This document shows positions 1-10,193 of a stretch of DNA of 59,900 nt, in pieces. Source of the DNA: an uncultured Bacilli bacterium (GTDB lineage Bacteria > Bacillota_I > Bacilli_A > RF39 > UBA660); NCBI GenBank assembly GCA_934088535.1, contig CAKOJC010000003.1:1-59900 (forward strand), written 5' to 3'. The position numbers were made by a program, and so were the translations under genes. The notes below the pieces were generated by a model that saw nothing but the letters and a program-made list of their open reading frames with translations, made no database searches and was not told where the DNA came from. How positions within the stretch are numbered: position 1 is the stretch's first letter; each line of letters opens with the position of its first letter.

Positions 1-759
1 CCTAAAAACTTTGGTAGAGTAGCTATTTCAGTTGCTAAACAAGTAGTTCTTCAAAAGATTCGTGAAGCTGAACGTGAGAAAGTTATGGCAGATTTTGCTG
101 ATAAGGAAGACGAGTTAATGATAGGATTTCTTGCGATGGAAGATGCTAGAAATTATTATGTAGATTTAGGTAAAGCACGTGGAATACTTCCAAAGACAGA
201 ATTAATTCCTGGTGAAAAGCTAACTATGGGAGATTCTATAAAAGTATATATTACTAAAATAGAAAGTACACCTAAAGGACCACTTATTTTAACATCAAGA
301 AAGAATTATGGATTTGTTAAAAGATTATTTGAACATGAAATTCCTGAATTTAGTGATGGAACATTAGAACTTCGTGGAGTTGCTCGTGAAGCTGGTGTAA
401 GAAGTAAAGTAGCTGTTGCTTCAACTAATCCAAAAGTAGATCCAATTGGAAGTTGTATTGGTGAAAAAGGAAGAAGAATTGCTAATATAATTAATGAACT
501 TGGTGGAGAAAAAGTAGATTTAATAGCATATTCTGATAATATGGAAGAATTTATTGCTAATTCATTAAGTCCAGCTAAAAATTTAAATGTAAGTATTACT
601 GATGAAAAGAAAAAAGAAGCATTAGTAATAGCTGATGATGAAAACTTAAGTTTAGCAATTGGTAAGAAAGGAATTAATATTAAATTAGCTAGTAGACTTA
701 CTAAATATACAATTAATATTAAGACTTTAGCAGATATAAATGCTGAAATAAATAAATAA
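1..759 (+). CDS. nusA: transcription termination/antitermination factor NusA (5' partial)
   Basis: The reading frame is open from base 1, so the N-terminus lies outside the window; the first internal Met at 85 is not the start. The opening residues (FGRVAISVAKQVVLQKI) match the end of the NusA N-terminal RNA-polymerase-binding domain. An S1 domain follows, then two KH domains: KH1 carries DPIGSCIGEKGRRI and KH2 carries the GxxG loop IGKKGINIKLASR. It ends after KH2 without the acidic C-terminal repeats of proteobacterial NusA, as is normal for Gram-positives. NusA binds RNA polymerase and nascent RNA and modulates pausing and termination. It heads the conserved nusA-ylxR-infB-rbfA cluster. 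Confidence 0.97.
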   Translation, partial: PKNFGRVAISVAKQVVLQKIREAEREKVMADFADKEDELMIGFLAMEDARNYYVDLGKARGILPKTELIPGEKLTMGDSIKVYITKIESTPKGPLILTSRKNYGFVKRLFEHEIPEFSDGTLELRGVAREAGVRSKVAVASTNPKVDPIGSCIGEKGRRIANIINELGGEKVDLIAYSDNMEEFIANSLSPAKNLNVSITDEKKKEALVIADDENLSLAIGKKGINIKLASRLTKYTINIKTLADINAEINK

Positions 760-776
760 TCATAAGGAGGATGTAT

Positions 777-1034
777 ATGAAAGTTAAAAAAGTCCCTATG
801 AGAACTTGTGTAATAACACATGAAAAATTAGAAAAAAGAGATTTACTTCGTGTAGTAAGAGACAATGAAGGAAATGTATTTGTAGACGAGACAGGTAAAG
901 CTAATGGACGTGGAGCTTATGTTAAAAAAGATAAAGAAGTTATAGAAAAAGCTCGTAAGTCAAAAGCACTTGAACGTCATTTAGAGGTTAAAATAGAAGA
1001 TAATATTTATGATGAATTAATTAGTAAAATATAA
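777..1034 (+). CDS. rnpM: RNase P modulator RnpM (YlxR, DUF448)
   Basis: An 85-residue basic protein with the DUF448 signature MRTCVITHEKLEKRDLLR near the start and GRGAYV in the middle. YlxR of B. subtilis was renamed RnpM because it binds RNase P RNA and modulates its activity. I chose ATG 777: the AAGGAGG Shine-Dalgarno at 764-770 directly touches the upstream in-frame ATG at 771, while 777 has a 6-base spacer. The gene sits 17 bases after nusA and 23 before infB, in the usual order. The L7Ae-like gene ylxQ, which often lies between ylxR and infB, is absent here. Confidence 0.93.
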   Translation: MKVKKVPMRTCVITHEKLEKRDLLRVVRDNEGNVFVDETGKANGRGAYVKKDKEVIEKARKSKALERHLEVKIEDNIYDELISKI

Positions 1035-1057
1035 TTAAAGAAAAGGAGGAAATAAAT

Positions 1058-3181
1058 ATGAGTATAAAAGATTACGCTTTAGAATTAGGAGTAGATACTA
1101 AAACTGTTATTAGTAAACTTAAAGAACTTGGCTTTAAATATAACAATGAAACAGATATTCTAGATGATGAAGCTATAATTATGTTGGATAATGAACTTAG
1201 CGCTAACTCAGAAGAAAATAATCTTACTGAAGAATTAGCAAGTAAGTTTGAATTAGAGGATAGAGCTGAAGAAGCTGCTCTTGCATACAACATAGAATTA
1301 GATGAAGAAGTTAAGGTTAAGGAAAAAATAAAGAAGAAAGATAATAACAATAAACAAAGTAATGATGATTTATCACAAAAGAAGAAAAATATTTATAAGA
1401 ATAAATCAAAATTACAAAGTAATAAAGAAGAAGTTGAAAGTAACGTAGTTTTATATAAAGAAGGTATGAGTGTATCAGATTTAGCTACTGCGATTGGTGT
1501 TAGTGCATCAGATGTAGTTAAGAAATTAATTGGTATGGGACTTATGATATCTTCAAATCAAGCTATTTCTTTTGATGATGCTAGTGTAGTAGTTCTTGAA
1601 TATAATAAAGAATTAGTTAAAGAAGAAACTACTGATATTACTAATTTTGAAGAATATGTAATAAATGATAAAGAAGAAGATTTACTTCCTAGACCTGCAG
1701 TTGTAACTATTATGGGTCATGTTGATCATGGTAAGACTACATTACTTGATTATATTCGTAATTCACATGTAGCTCAAGGTGAAGCTGGTGGTATTACTCA
1801 AGCAATAGGTGCATATCAAGTAGAAAGAAATGGTCGTAAGATTACATTTATAGATACTCCAGGACATGCTGCATTTACTGAAATGAGAGCAAGAGGAGCT
1901 AGTGTTACTGATATAGTAATTATTATAGTTGCTGCTGATGATGGAGTTATGCCTCAAACAAGAGAAGCAATTGATCATGCTAAAGCAGCAGGAGTACCTA
2001 TTATAGTTGCAATTAATAAAATTGATAAACCACATACTAATATAGATAAGATAATGAGTGATATGAGTGAACTTAATCTTGTTCCTGAAGAATGGGGAGG
2101 AGATACTATATTCGTTCGTATGAGTGCTCAAACTGGTGAAGGCGTTGATTTACTTTTAGATAATATTAATGCTTTAAGTGAATTATTAGATTTAAAAGCA
2201 AATCCTAATAGATATGCTAGTGGTTCTGTTATAGAAGCTAGACTTGATAAGAATATTGGACCAGTTGTTACATTATTAATACAAAATGGTACTTTAAGAC
2301 TTGGAGATCCTATTGTAGTAGGTACAAGTTATGGTAAGGTTCGTACATTAAAGGATGATACTGGACGTGAAATAGTAAGTGCTGAACCTAGTAAACCAGT
2401 TGAAGTTACTGGACTTGAAGATGTTCCAATTGCTGGAGATAAGTTTATGGCATTCGAAGGTGAAAAAGAAGCTAGAGGAGTTGCTATAAAGAGAAAAGAA
2501 CATGAAAAGAGTAAGAGATTTGCTCATAAAGCATTAAGTTTAGATGAACTATTCGATCAAATTAAAGAAGGACGTAAAGAAATAAATATTGTTCTTAAGA
2601 CTGATGTTAAGGGTAGCGAAGAAGCTGTTAAGAATGCTTTATTAAAGATACATGTAGATGGTGTTAAAATTAATGTTATTAGAAGTGGTGTAGGTACTAT
2701 TACTGAAAGTGATGTTGTACTTGCTAATGCATCTAATGCAATTATTATAGGATTTAATGTTAGTCCTTCTAAAGCTACTAAAGAAACTGCTAAGAGTTAT
2801 GAAGTAGAAATTAGACTATATAACATTATTTATAAATTAGTAGAAGAAATAGAAGCTGCTATGAAGGGTATGCTAGATCCTGAGTATGAAGAAGTAGTTA
2901 TAGGAGAAGCTGAAGTAAGACAATTATTCCATTTCTCTAAAGTTGGAAATATTGCTGGTTCACATGTAACAAGTGGAGTTGTTAAAGTTGGAACTCCTTG
3001 TAGAGTAATTCGTGATGGTATAGTAATTGCAACTTCTAAGATTGCTACACTTCAAAGAGAAAAAGATCAAGCTCATGAAGTTAAAGCTGGATATGATTGT
3101 GGTATGACTATTGAATCATTCCCAGATATTAAGGAAAGAGATATTATTGAAGCATTTGAAAATAGGGAAGTGAAAAGATAA
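1058..3181 (+). CDS. infB: translation initiation factor IF-2
   Basis: A 707-residue GTPase that brings initiator fMet-tRNA to the 30S subunit and promotes subunit joining. The N-terminus has an IF2_N helical motif and a Lys/Asn/Glu-rich linker, with a second IF2_N motif at about residues 130-180. The G domain follows with G1 [10 protein letters not shown]3 DTPGHAAF and G4 NKID, then domain II and the C-terminal C1 and C2 domains. Length is typical of compact Gram-positive IF-2. The start is fixed by AAAGGAGG about 7 bases upstream of ATG 1058. Its stop overlaps the rbfA start as TAATG, so the two are translationally coupled. Confidence 0.98.
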   Translation: MSIKDYALELGVDTKTVISKLKELGFKYNNETDILDDEAIIMLDNELSANSEENNLTEELASKFELEDRAEEAALAYNIELDEEVKVKEKIKKKDNNNKQSNDDLSQKKKNIYKNKSKLQSNKEEVESNVVLYKEGMSVSDLATAIGVSASDVVKKLIGMGLMISSNQAISFDDASVVVLEYNKELVKEETTDITNFEEYVINDKEEDLLPRPAVVTIMGHVDHGKTTLLDYIRNSHVAQGEAGGITQAIGAYQVERNGRKITFIDTPGHAAFTEMRARGASVTDIVIIIVAADDGVMPQTREAIDHAKAAGVPIIVAINKIDKPHTNIDKIMSDMSELNLVPEEWGGDTIFVRMSAQTGEGVDLLLDNINALSELLDLKANPNRYASGSVIEARLDKNIGPVVTLLIQNGTLRLGDPIVVGTSYGKVRTLKDDTGREIVSAEPSKPVEVTGLEDVPIAGDKFMAFEGEKEARGVAIKRKEHEKSKRFAHKALSLDELFDQIKEGRKEINIVLKTDVKGSEEAVKNALLKIHVDGVKINVIRSGVGTITESDVVLANASNAIIIGFNVSPSKATKETAKSYEVEIRLYNIIYKLVEEIEAAMKGMLDPEYEEVVIGEAEVRQLFHFSKVGNIAGSHVTSGVVKVGTPCRVIRDGIVIATSKIATLQREKDQAHEVKAGYDCGMTIESFPDIKERDIIEAFENREVKR

Positions 3182-3522
3182 TGAATTTAAAAGGTGAAAG
3201 AGTAGCTTCAGATATGCAAAGAGAACTTGGTAATATTTTGCTTCTTGAAGCTAAAGATGAAGATTTTAAACATGTAACTATTACTGATTGTGATGTAACT
3301 AATGATTTAAGTTTTGCTAAAATATACTTTATTACTACAGATGATAGAGAAAAAGTTACTAAAGACTTAAATAATGCTGCTGGTTTCTTTAGAAGTTTAC
3401 TAGCAGAAAGATTACAAATTAGACATACTCCAGAATTAAGATTTATATTTGATGAGTCTATTGAGTATGGACAAAAGATTGAAAAGATCATAGAAAAGTT
3501 ACATGAAGAAGATAATAAATAG
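3181..3522 (+). CDS. rbfA: 30S ribosome-binding factor RbfA
   Basis: A 113-residue KH-like ribosome maturation factor that assists 16S rRNA 5'-end processing and late 30S assembly. Family features are the N-terminal RVASDMQRELGNIL helix, the central TITDCDVTNDLSFAKIYF strand region and the C-terminal LRFIFDESIEYGQKIEKI block. It overlaps the infB stop by one base (TAATG). The cluster lacks ylxP, which lies between infB and rbfA in B. subtilis. Confidence 0.95.
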   Translation: MNLKGERVASDMQRELGNILLLEAKDEDFKHVTITDCDVTNDLSFAKIYFITTDDREKVTKDLNNAAGFFRSLLAERLQIRHTPELRFIFDESIEYGQKIEKIIEKLHEEDNK

Positions 3523-3533
3523 TTAGGGGATTT

Positions 3534-3836
3534 ATGGAAAAAATTAGATGTGCTAATCTGTGCAGTTGTATGTCTAAATTACTCTTAGTGGATTTTGTTC
3601 GTGAATATAGAGAAGGATTTATGCTTTCTAATTTCGCGAATGATGTTCATGAAGGACAGCTTTGTTTAGTAAATGATGAAATAGTTGATGAAGGTAATTA
3701 TGATCAAGATGGAGTTTATCAAACAAATTTTAAAGTTAAAAAAACACTTTATCCAATAGAATATTGTCCTTGTTGTGGAAAGAGAATAGAATACAAACCT
3801 GTAGTAGAAAAGCCATATATGAGAAAATTAAAATAA
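3534..3836 (+). CDS. small Cys-rich protein, probable zinc-binding, function unknown
   Basis: A 100-residue protein I do not recognise. An N-terminal cluster CANLCSC and a C-terminal CPCCGKRIEY suggest one or two metal-binding knuckles, most likely zinc ribbons; the second resembles rubredoxin-like or zinc-ribbon ends. No signal peptide or membrane segment is visible. A Shine-Dalgarno (TTAGGGGA) sits 5-6 bases before ATG 3534, and the gene follows rbfA after 11 bases. It is the last gene of the nusA operon, because a strong terminator begins at its stop codon. A role linked to ribosome maturation is only a guess from position. Confidence 0.75.
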   Translation: MEKIRCANLCSCMSKLLLVDFVREYREGFMLSNFANDVHEGQLCLVNDEIVDEGNYDQDGVYQTNFKVKKTLYPIEYCPCCGKRIEYKPVVEKPYMRKLK

Positions 3837-3862
3837 TGCTTTATCTGAGCATTATTTTTCTT
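3832..3862. terminator. bidirectional intrinsic terminator
   Basis: Inverted repeat AATAATGC (3832-3839) / GCATTATT (3849-3856) with a 9-base loop and T-rich tails. It overlaps the stop codons of the convergent genes on both sides, so it can serve both. Confidence 0.8.
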
Positions 3863-4499
3863 TTTCAAATTTAATCCATTTTATTAAACCGTAGATGTTA
3901 ATTAATAAATATCCTATTGATACTAATAACATCATTATTGAGTTAGGACTTTTATTAATAACGTTAATAGTCCAAATTGATAAATCAAACATATTATTAA
4001 ATATCCATATTATCCAGCATTCTTTAAATCTTAAATTCATAAGAGTAATTCCACATAAATTTATAATAGCACTACTCGAATCTAAAAATGCTAATTGTTG
4101 ACCTGGTATTTTTGTTAAAAGAAAGCTTAATAGTAAACTTCCTAAAGTACAGTTTGTAACTATTATAATTGAGTTTTTTAAAGTAAATCCTCTAATTTTT
4201 ATTTTGTTTTTACTATTCTTATTTTTTATCCAACTAATATAACCTAGTATTTGTGCTGGAAAAAATATAATTATAGATAATATAGTAATGCCAAATAATC
4301 CATTTTTATAAGAAATGTATGCATCTAATAAACAAAAAATTGCTCCAAATATATAGTTGTAAGATTTACCAATACTTGCATAATATACATTTAATAGTCC
4401 ACAGGAAAGAGCAAGTGTTCCTAGAAAATAATCTTTAGTTATAATTCCACACATTATAGAAAATAACACAATTACAATAGTATAAATTTTATTATTCAT
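3852..4499 (-). CDS. PnuC-like nicotinamide riboside / vitamin transporter
   Basis: A 215-residue very hydrophobic protein with about 7 membrane helices. It resembles the PnuC family: a central block IFFPAQILGYISWIKNK matches the PnuC pattern of Pro-Gln-hydrophobic-Gly-Trp, and a C-terminal block (LDSSSAIINLCGITLMNLRF followed by Glu-Cys-Trp) resembles the substrate-binding LDALSTxxxxxAQxLMxxRxxExW region. PnuC proteins move nicotinamide riboside, and relatives move thiamine or riboflavin, by facilitated diffusion. The exact substrate cannot be read from the sequence. A probable extended -10 on the minus strand (plus-strand ATTATA at 4536-4541) lies upstream, with an AGAGGT ribosome site before the ATG. 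Confidence 0.75.
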   Translation of the reverse strand: MNNKIYTIVIVLFSIMCGIITKDYFLGTLALSCGLLNVYYASIGKSYNYIFGAIFCLLDAYISYKNGLFGITILSIIIFFPAQILGYISWIKNKNSKNKIKIRGFTLKNSIIIVTNCTLGSLLLSFLLTKIPGQQLAFLDSSSAIINLCGITLMNLRFKECWIIWIFNNMFDLSIWTINVINKSPNSIMMLLVSIGYLLINIYGLIKWIKFEKEK

Positions 4500-4585
4500 G
4501 ATTGACCTCTAAAACATTATTTTTTAATTAATATAATTATAACATTAATTCATAATTTTTATATATTATATTTAAGTGTCTTTTA

Positions 4586-4614
4586 TTGACAAACAAATGA
4601 TATGGTTGTATAAT
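4586..4614 (+). promoter_or_regulatory. sigma-A promoter for the T-box/HD/valS unit
   Basis: Perfect consensus: TTGACA at 4586-4591, 17-bp spacer, TATAAT at 4609-4614. It fires straight into the T-box leader. Confidence 0.9.
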
Positions 4615-4624
4615 CTACTTTATA

Positions 4625-4833
4625 AAACGAGGAACAAGAGGAGTAATATATACTAATTATTAGAGATGAAAAGTCATCGGGTGAAAGCTTTTCTTAAGAT
4701 AGATATATGAAGGTAGCTTGGGAGTTAACTATTGAATAAAGTAAATAGTTACGTAGATATGCGTTAAATATATAGAGTATAAAATAAGGTGGTACCACGA
4801 TAAATTCGTCCTTTGGTATTACCTTTTTATTTT
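4625..4833 (+). promoter_or_regulatory. T-box riboswitch (tRNA-sensing leader) upstream of HD-valS
   Basis: The hallmark T-box sequence AATAAGGTGGTACCACGA is at 4783-4800. The TGGT in it would pair with an ACCA tRNA acceptor end. AAGGTGGTACCA (4786-4797) can pair with TGGTATTACCTT (4814-4825), followed by a T run, forming the competing terminator. Stem I shows the AGTA motif near 4640 and a matching 3' strand ending ATATATGAAGGTAGC (about 4704-4717). The specifier is probably GTA (4713-4715, Val), matching valS downstream; a GGT (Gly) register one base earlier cannot be excluded by eye. Uncharged tRNA should favour antitermination and raise expression of the HD gene and valS. Confidence 0.93.
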
Positions 4834-4846
4834 GGAGGAAAAAAGT

Positions 4847-5593
4847 ATGAATGAGATGAATGAAAACTTTGATGAGTTTGATAAGTATGTTATGGGTTTT
4901 GATTTTAATGAGGATATGATTGCATATAAATACAATCATTCATATAGAGTAATGCATCAATGTGATGAGATATCATATACATTAAATTTAGATGAAGAAG
5001 ATAACTATTTAACATGTTTAATAGGCTTACTTCATGATTTTGGTAGATTTGAGCAATGGACTAAATATAAATCATTTACAGATGCTGAAACAGTAGATCA
5101 TGGAGACTTAGGAGAAGAATTATTATTTAAAAAGGGTTTAATTAAGAACTTTAAGTTAGATGATGAATTCTATGATATAGTTTCTAAAGCTATAAAATAT
5201 CATAATAAATATGAACTACCAGATGATTTAACTGTACGTGAAAAAATGCATGCTAAGATAGTAAGAGATGCTGATAAATTAGATATAATATATGCTTTTT
5301 CTACAATTAGACTTTTAGAACTTAAGGAAGATGAAAGTGAAATAAGTGAAGAAGTAAAGAAAGAATTTTATTTACATGAGCCAGTTAAACGAGTCAATTG
5401 TAAGACTGTTAATGATAGAATAATATTCTTATTATCATTTGCTTTTGATTTATATTATGAATATAGTAGAGGTTTATTATTAGATAAAGGATATTATAGT
5501 AGAATATTTGAAAATATAAAAGATAAAGATAAATTTAAACCTTATTTTGATGAGGTAGAAAAATATTTAAGGGAGTGTGAAAATAATGCTTGA
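4847..5593 (+). CDS. HD-domain metal-dependent phosphohydrolase
   Basis: A 248-residue soluble protein with the HD superfamily pattern: the first His in [16 protein letters not shown] in [12 protein letters not shown], then [17 protein letters not shown] and a late Asp in [12 protein letters not shown] enzymes hydrolyse phosphoester or nucleotide substrates with bound metals. The substrate is unknown. I chose ATG 4847 because GGAGG at 4834-4838 sits 8 bases upstream; earlier in-frame starts fall inside the Shine-Dalgarno or terminator. It lies just after the T-box and its stop overlaps the valS start by 8 bases, so it is controlled and translated together with valyl-tRNA synthetase. Confidence 0.85.
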   Translation: MNEMNENFDEFDKYVMGFDFNEDMIAYKYNHSYRVMHQCDEISYTLNLDEEDNYLTCLIGLLHDFGRFEQWTKYKSFTDAETVDHGDLGEELLFKKGLIKNFKLDDEFYDIVSKAIKYHNKYELPDDLTVREKMHAKIVRDADKLDIIYAFSTIRLLELKEDESEISEEVKKEFYLHEPVKRVNCKTVNDRIIFLLSFAFDLYYEYSRGLLLDKGYYSRIFENIKDKDKFKPYFDEVEKYLRECENNA

Positions 5594-8111
5594 TAAAAAA
5601 TATAATCATAAAGAAGTAGAAAATGGAAAATATGAAATGTGGCTTAAAAGTCATTGTTTCGATGCAGGAGATAAGAGTAAAGATGCATTTACTATAGTTA
5701 TACCTCCACCTAATGTTACAGGTAATTTACATTTAGGTCATGCACTTAATGGTAGTATTCAAGATGTTATTATTAGATATAAAAAGATGAAAGGCTTTGA
5801 TACTTTATGGCTTCCAGGAATGGATCATGCAGCTATTGCGACTGAAGCTAAAGTAGTTAATAGACTTAAAGAAAAAGGTATTAATAAGTATGAACTTGGT
5901 CGTGAAGGATTCTTAAAAGAATGTTGGAAATGGACTGATGAACATAGAAGTAATATTCATAAACAATGGGAAACTTTAGGACTTAGTGTGGACTATAGAC
6001 GTGAGAGATTTACATTAGATGAAGGTCTTAATGATGCAGTTAATGAAGTATTTATTAGATTATATAATGAAGGACTAATATATCGTGGTGAAAAGATTAT
6101 TAACTGGGATCCAGTAGCTAAGACAGCTCTTTCAAATGAAGAAGTTATTTATAAAGATGATCCAGGAGCTTTCTATCATATTAAATATTTTATTGAAGGA
6201 AGTGATAAATATTTAGATGTAGCTACTACAAGACCTGAAACTTTATTTGGAGATACTGCTGTTGCTGTTAATCCAGAAGACGAGAGATATAAAGATTTAA
6301 TTGGTAAGAATGTAATACTTCCAATTGTTAATAAATTAATTCCAATTATAGGTGATGAACATGCTGATCCTGAGTTTGGTACTGGATGTGTTAAGATTAC
6401 ACCAGCACATGATCCTAATGACTTTGAAGTAGGTGAAAGACATAATTTAGAGAGAATTCTAATTATGAATGAAGATGCTACAATGAATGAGAAAACTGGT
6501 AAGTATAATGGTATGTCTCGTGAAAAATGTAGAGAAGAGTTACTTAAAGATTTAGAAAGTCAAGATTTATTGATAAGTGTTGAAAAGATGACACATAGTG
6601 TAGGTCACTCTGAGAGAACTGATGCTGTAGTTGAACCATACTTATCTAAACAATGGTTTGTTGATATGAGTGGTATGAGTAAAGACTTATTAGATGCTCA
6701 AAAGGGAGGAGATAATAAGATTAACTTTATACCAAAAAGATTTGAAAAAGTATTAAATCACTGGATGGAAGACTGTCATGACTGGTGTATTAGTCGTCAA
6801 TTATGGTGGGGACACAGAATTCCTGCTTGGTATAAAGGTGAAGAAGTTAAAGTACAAAAAGAATGTCCAGGAGAAGGTTGGACACAAGATGAAGATGTGT
6901 TAGATACTTGGTTTAGTAGTGCATTATGGCCATTTAGTACTCTTGGTTGGCCAAATAAAACAGAAGACTTAGAAAGATATTTTCCAACTGATGTACTTGT
7001 AACAGCATACGATATAATCTTCTTCTGGGTTGCTCGTATGGCATTCTCATCACTTAAACAAATGAATAGTCGTCCATTTAAAGATTGTATTATTCATGGA
7101 CTTATTCGTGATAAACAAGGAAGAAAAATGTCTAAATCACTTGGTAATGGAATAGATCCAATGGATATGATAGATGAATATGGATGTGATGCATTAAGAT
7201 TCTATTTAACAACTACTTCTGCAATGGGAATGGATATTCGTTTTGATACTGATAAAGTAGCTTCTACTTGGAATTTTATTAATAAATTATGGAATGCATC
7301 TAGATTTGTACTTATGAAATTAGAAGGTTTCAAGAAAGAAGATTATTCACTTAAAAATTTAAATAATGCTGATAAGTGGATACTTACTAAACTTAATGAA
7401 ACAATTAAAAAAGTAACTAAAACTATGGATAAATATGAATTTAATAATGCCGGAAGTGAGTTATATTCATTTATATGGGATGATTTTTGTGATAAATATA
7501 TAGAAATGTCTAAATTTAGTGAAAGTAATGAAACTAAGAGTACACTTTTATATACAATTACAGCTATAGTTAAAATGATGCATCCATTTATGCCATTTGT
7601 TACTGAAGAAATATATAGTAATTTTGAAATAAAAGAAAATGATATACTTCTTATGACTGAATATCCAAGTTATGATAAAAAACTAGTATTTAAAAGTGAA
7701 ACTAAAGAAATAGATGAAATGCTTGAATATGTAACACTATTTAGAAATAAAAAGACTGAAAGTAAGATAACAAGTGAATTTGAAGTAATTGATTATAATA
7801 ATAATGATTTACTTAATAAGATGCTTAAACTTACTGATAAAATAGTAAATGAATCTAAATATAAAGATAAACTAACTATAGAGTTATATAATTATAAATT
7901 TGATTTATTCTTTGATAATTCTAAAAACAGTGAGGAAGAAGAATTAAAACGTAAAGAAGAAATTGAAAAGTTAGAAGCATCTATAAGTAGACGTAAAAAG
8001 TTATTATCAAATGAAAACTATGTAAATAAAGCACCAGAAGCAATTGTTAATAAAGAAAGAGAAGATTTAGATAAAGAAGAAAAGAGATTAGAAATTCTTA
8101 AAAAGAACTAA
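5586..8111 (+). CDS. valS: valyl-tRNA synthetase
   Basis: An 841-residue class I synthetase that charges tRNA-Val. The HIGH motif is in [16 protein letters not shown], the KMSKS motif in [11 protein letters not shown], and [15 protein letters not shown] and [13 protein letters not shown] are characteristic of ValRS. An editing CP1 domain with [15 protein letters not shown] is present. The C-terminus ends in the coiled-coil tRNA-binding arm ([19 protein letters not shown]), as in bacterial ValRS. ATG 5586 is preferred over the upstream GTG at 5577 because GGGAG at 5571-5575 is then 10 bases away. It is regulated by the T-box at 4625-4833. Confidence 0.98.
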   Translation: MLDKKYNHKEVENGKYEMWLKSHCFDAGDKSKDAFTIVIPPPNVTGNLHLGHALNGSIQDVIIRYKKMKGFDTLWLPGMDHAAIATEAKVVNRLKEKGINKYELGREGFLKECWKWTDEHRSNIHKQWETLGLSVDYRRERFTLDEGLNDAVNEVFIRLYNEGLIYRGEKIINWDPVAKTALSNEEVIYKDDPGAFYHIKYFIEGSDKYLDVATTRPETLFGDTAVAVNPEDERYKDLIGKNVILPIVNKLIPIIGDEHADPEFGTGCVKITPAHDPNDFEVGERHNLERILIMNEDATMNEKTGKYNGMSREKCREELLKDLESQDLLISVEKMTHSVGHSERTDAVVEPYLSKQWFVDMSGMSKDLLDAQKGGDNKINFIPKRFEKVLNHWMEDCHDWCISRQLWWGHRIPAWYKGEEVKVQKECPGEGWTQDEDVLDTWFSSALWPFSTLGWPNKTEDLERYFPTDVLVTAYDIIFFWVARMAFSSLKQMNSRPFKDCIIHGLIRDKQGRKMSKSLGNGIDPMDMIDEYGCDALRFYLTTTSAMGMDIRFDTDKVASTWNFINKLWNASRFVLMKLEGFKKEDYSLKNLNNADKWILTKLNETIKKVTKTMDKYEFNNAGSELYSFIWDDFCDKYIEMSKFSESNETKSTLLYTITAIVKMMHPFMPFVTEEIYSNFEIKENDILLMTEYPSYDKKLVFKSETKEIDEMLEYVTLFRNKKTESKITSEFEVIDYNNNDLLNKMLKLTDKIVNESKYKDKLTIELYNYKFDLFFDNSKNSEEEELKRKEEIEKLEASISRRKKLLSNENYVNKAPEAIVNKEREDLDKEEKRLEILKKN

Positions 8112-8122
8112 TTTCTTTTTTT
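8100..8122 (+). terminator. weak intrinsic terminator after valS
   Basis: AAAAAGAA (8100-8107) / TTCTTTTT (8113-8120) with a 5-base loop and T tail; mostly A-T pairs, so weaker than the others. Confidence 0.5.
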
Positions 8123-8142
8123 ATACTTTTTTTAAAATACTA

Positions 8143-8171
8143 TTCACAAATGTGAAAATTCTTGTTACAAT
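8143..8171 (+). promoter_or_regulatory. promoter of first prepilin-flagellin cassette
   Basis: TTCACA (8143-8148), 17 bp, TACAAT (8166-8171). The same -35 and spacing occur before the two paralogues, followed by a shared leader that ends in an AAGGAAGG ribosome site. Confidence 0.8.
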
Positions 8172-8217
8172 GTTAGTGTAAAATAAAATAGGAAAGGTAG
8201 TAAAAGGAAGGTAAATG

Positions 8218-10119
8218 ATGAAAAAAAGAAATGGTTTTACGTTAATTGAGTTGCTAGCTGTAGTAGCGATTCTAGGAATAATAGCTTTAATAGCTGTTCC
8301 AAACGCCATCAAACTTTATAATAATGGCGTATTAAAAGAAATGCTTGTTCAAGAGAACAACATTAAAGATGCTGCAAGTTTATATCTAGAAGATAATTGT
8401 AATTCAACAATTGATGGTAATCAAAAATGTCCTACTAGTTATACAGAACCTAATTCTAATCAAGAAAAATATGTTTGTTTAAGCGATTTACAAGCTGCTG
8501 GTGATGACTATATAACTAAGGATATAAAGTACAAGAATGATAAATGTCAAGGTGTTATACTTTATGAAAGAGATTATAAAACTGGATTATATAATGAAGC
8601 AAAAACATATTTATATTGTGGAAACAGTGAAACTGGAGAATATAATTATGTAACTGATGAAAATTTAAATCCAGGAAGATATGCAAGATGTAATATAAAA
8701 GTAAATAATGATATTTATTATATCCAACTTATGGAAGAACAATTAAACGAAATGTATTCAATTCTTCAAAGAGAAAATGAATTAACTGTTCAAGCTGCAA
8801 ATTGTACAACATGTAATTCTGAAGATTATAGTTCAATAGATGCTGAATTAAAACAACTTCATAAAGAATTGGAAAAATATTATAATTATAAATATTTAGA
8901 CTCATATATTCTTCATGAAAATAATGCGTTAACAGGAAAATATGTTAATGTAAATGTTGATCCTAATGGTGGTTTAAAACTAAATGAATTAAAATATGGT
9001 GGTACATCTGAAGATTACGTTAGTGATACAAAAATTATTCAAAATGCTATTGATATAATATATTCTTTAAGATCTTATTTAGGTGCTAATCAAAATGCTA
9101 TTGAACATAAGGAAGTATTTGAAAAATGCAAAGATAATGCTTGCAGACTTCAAGAGGTCGAAAGTATAGTGTATAGAATATATGAACTTGCTACTCAATC
9201 TATAAATGATACAAATACGGAATCTGATAGAAGAGCTATTAATGATGAAGTTCAAAAATTATTTGAGACATTAGATTACTTTGCTTCTGTTATGAAAGAT
9301 GATTCAGTAAGTAAAAATGGCTTATTCCCTAATAGTAAAGATACTTTAACTAGAGAAAGTAGTAAAGTAGTGTATGATGATGCTAGAGCATACATAAGAA
9401 AAAATATAAATAAAGGTTTAACTCAAACACAAATATGGGAAGATCAAGTTTCAATGTATCAAACTGCAAAGTCTGCTGTTCGTGAAATAGTATCTATAAC
9501 ACAACGTCAAAATGAATTAATAACTCAATGTACTAATGAAACAAATGTAGATTCTGACATGGCTGCTATTAATGCTGAACTTTCTGCATTGGCTGAAGAA
9601 ATAGATAGAATTAAAGCTGAAACAATGTTTAATACTGTTGAAATATTCCTTGAAAATGATTACTATAAAGTTGAATTACCATATGATTTAAGTGATGCTA
9701 ATTTGAAAAGCATGAATTGTTCAACACCATATGCTACTGCTAGTAAAGTAATTAGTGATTATCAAAGAAAGATGAATTTAAATATTATAAGTTTACAAGG
9801 AGACTTAAATAATTCTGAAAAGATAACATATTATACTGAATGTACTGATACAAAATGTGTCAAAAGTATTGTAAAAGATATATTAAATGAAATGCTTGAA
9901 GTTACAAATAAAGCAATTACTTCAAATGATAGTGGAAGAGAAGAATATAATATTGAATATACATCTCATTTTAAAGCATTAGATAAAATAGCTGAATTAA
10001 GTAAAGATAATAGTTATAGTAGTTCAGGACTTGAACTTTCAAATAGTAATGTATTAACTGTTGATACAGCTAAGGCATCAAAAGTCTTACTAAATAGTAA
10101 AATTGATGGATTTAATTAG
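8218..10119 (+). CDS. prepilin-like protein with tandem flagellin-like modules (paralogue 1)
   Basis: A 633-residue protein. The N-terminus MKKRNGFTLIELLAVVAI is a classic type IV prepilin signal: a short basic leader, cleavage expected at G/F, Glu at mature position 5, then a hydrophobic helix. A Cys-containing globular block of about 125 residues follows. From about residue 165 the sequence turns flagellin-like: ILQRENELTVQAAN, then SLRSYLGANQNAIEH like the flagellin C-terminal motif, RIYELATQSINDTNTESDRR, SITQRQNELITQ with AINAELSALAEEIDRI, and finally an ITSNDSGREEYNIEY block. Export should follow the prepilin route, but no pilus ATPase, platform or peptidase gene is in the window. ATG 8218 matches the paralogue starts, with AAGGAAGG 6 bases upstream; ATG 8215 is the alternative. 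Confidence 0.85.
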   Translation: MKKRNGFTLIELLAVVAILGIIALIAVPNAIKLYNNGVLKEMLVQENNIKDAASLYLEDNCNSTIDGNQKCPTSYTEPNSNQEKYVCLSDLQAAGDDYITKDIKYKNDKCQGVILYERDYKTGLYNEAKTYLYCGNSETGEYNYVTDENLNPGRYARCNIKVNNDIYYIQLMEEQLNEMYSILQRENELTVQAANCTTCNSEDYSSIDAELKQLHKELEKYYNYKYLDSYILHENNALTGKYVNVNVDPNGGLKLNELKYGGTSEDYVSDTKIIQNAIDIIYSLRSYLGANQNAIEHKEVFEKCKDNACRLQEVESIVYRIYELATQSINDTNTESDRRAINDEVQKLFETLDYFASVMKDDSVSKNGLFPNSKDTLTRESSKVVYDDARAYIRKNINKGLTQTQIWEDQVSMYQTAKSAVREIVSITQRQNELITQCTNETNVDSDMAAINAELSALAEEIDRIKAETMFNTVEIFLENDYYKVELPYDLSDANLKSMNCSTPYATASKVISDYQRKMNLNIISLQGDLNNSEKITYYTECTDTKCVKSIVKDILNEMLEVTNKAITSNDSGREEYNIEYTSHFKALDKIAELSKDNSYSSSGLELSNSNVLTVDTAKASKVLLNSKIDGFN

Positions 10120-10140
10120 ACTAGAATTTCTAGTCTTTTT
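10119..10140 (+). terminator. intrinsic terminator after paralogue 1
   Basis: GACTAGA (10119-10125) / TCTAGTC (10129-10135), loop ATT, then a T run. The sequence is identical to the terminator after paralogue 2. Confidence 0.85.
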
Positions 10141-10193
10141 AATTGCAAAAAATTATTAAAAAATAATATTGAATTGTATTTGATAAAATTGTG

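Noticed and set aside
1763..2131. Minus-strand frame of 122 codons inside infB, and similar frames inside valS, mutS and tig
   Set aside because: These are shadows of conserved genes in an AT-rich sequence; they have no ribosome sites and low-complexity Ser/Ile/Asn or Leu composition.
4700..4720. Glycine specifier (GGT) in the T-box
   Set aside because: GAAGGTAG allows GGT or GTA registers; the downstream gene is clearly valS, so GTA is preferred, though a covariance-model alignment is needed to settle it.
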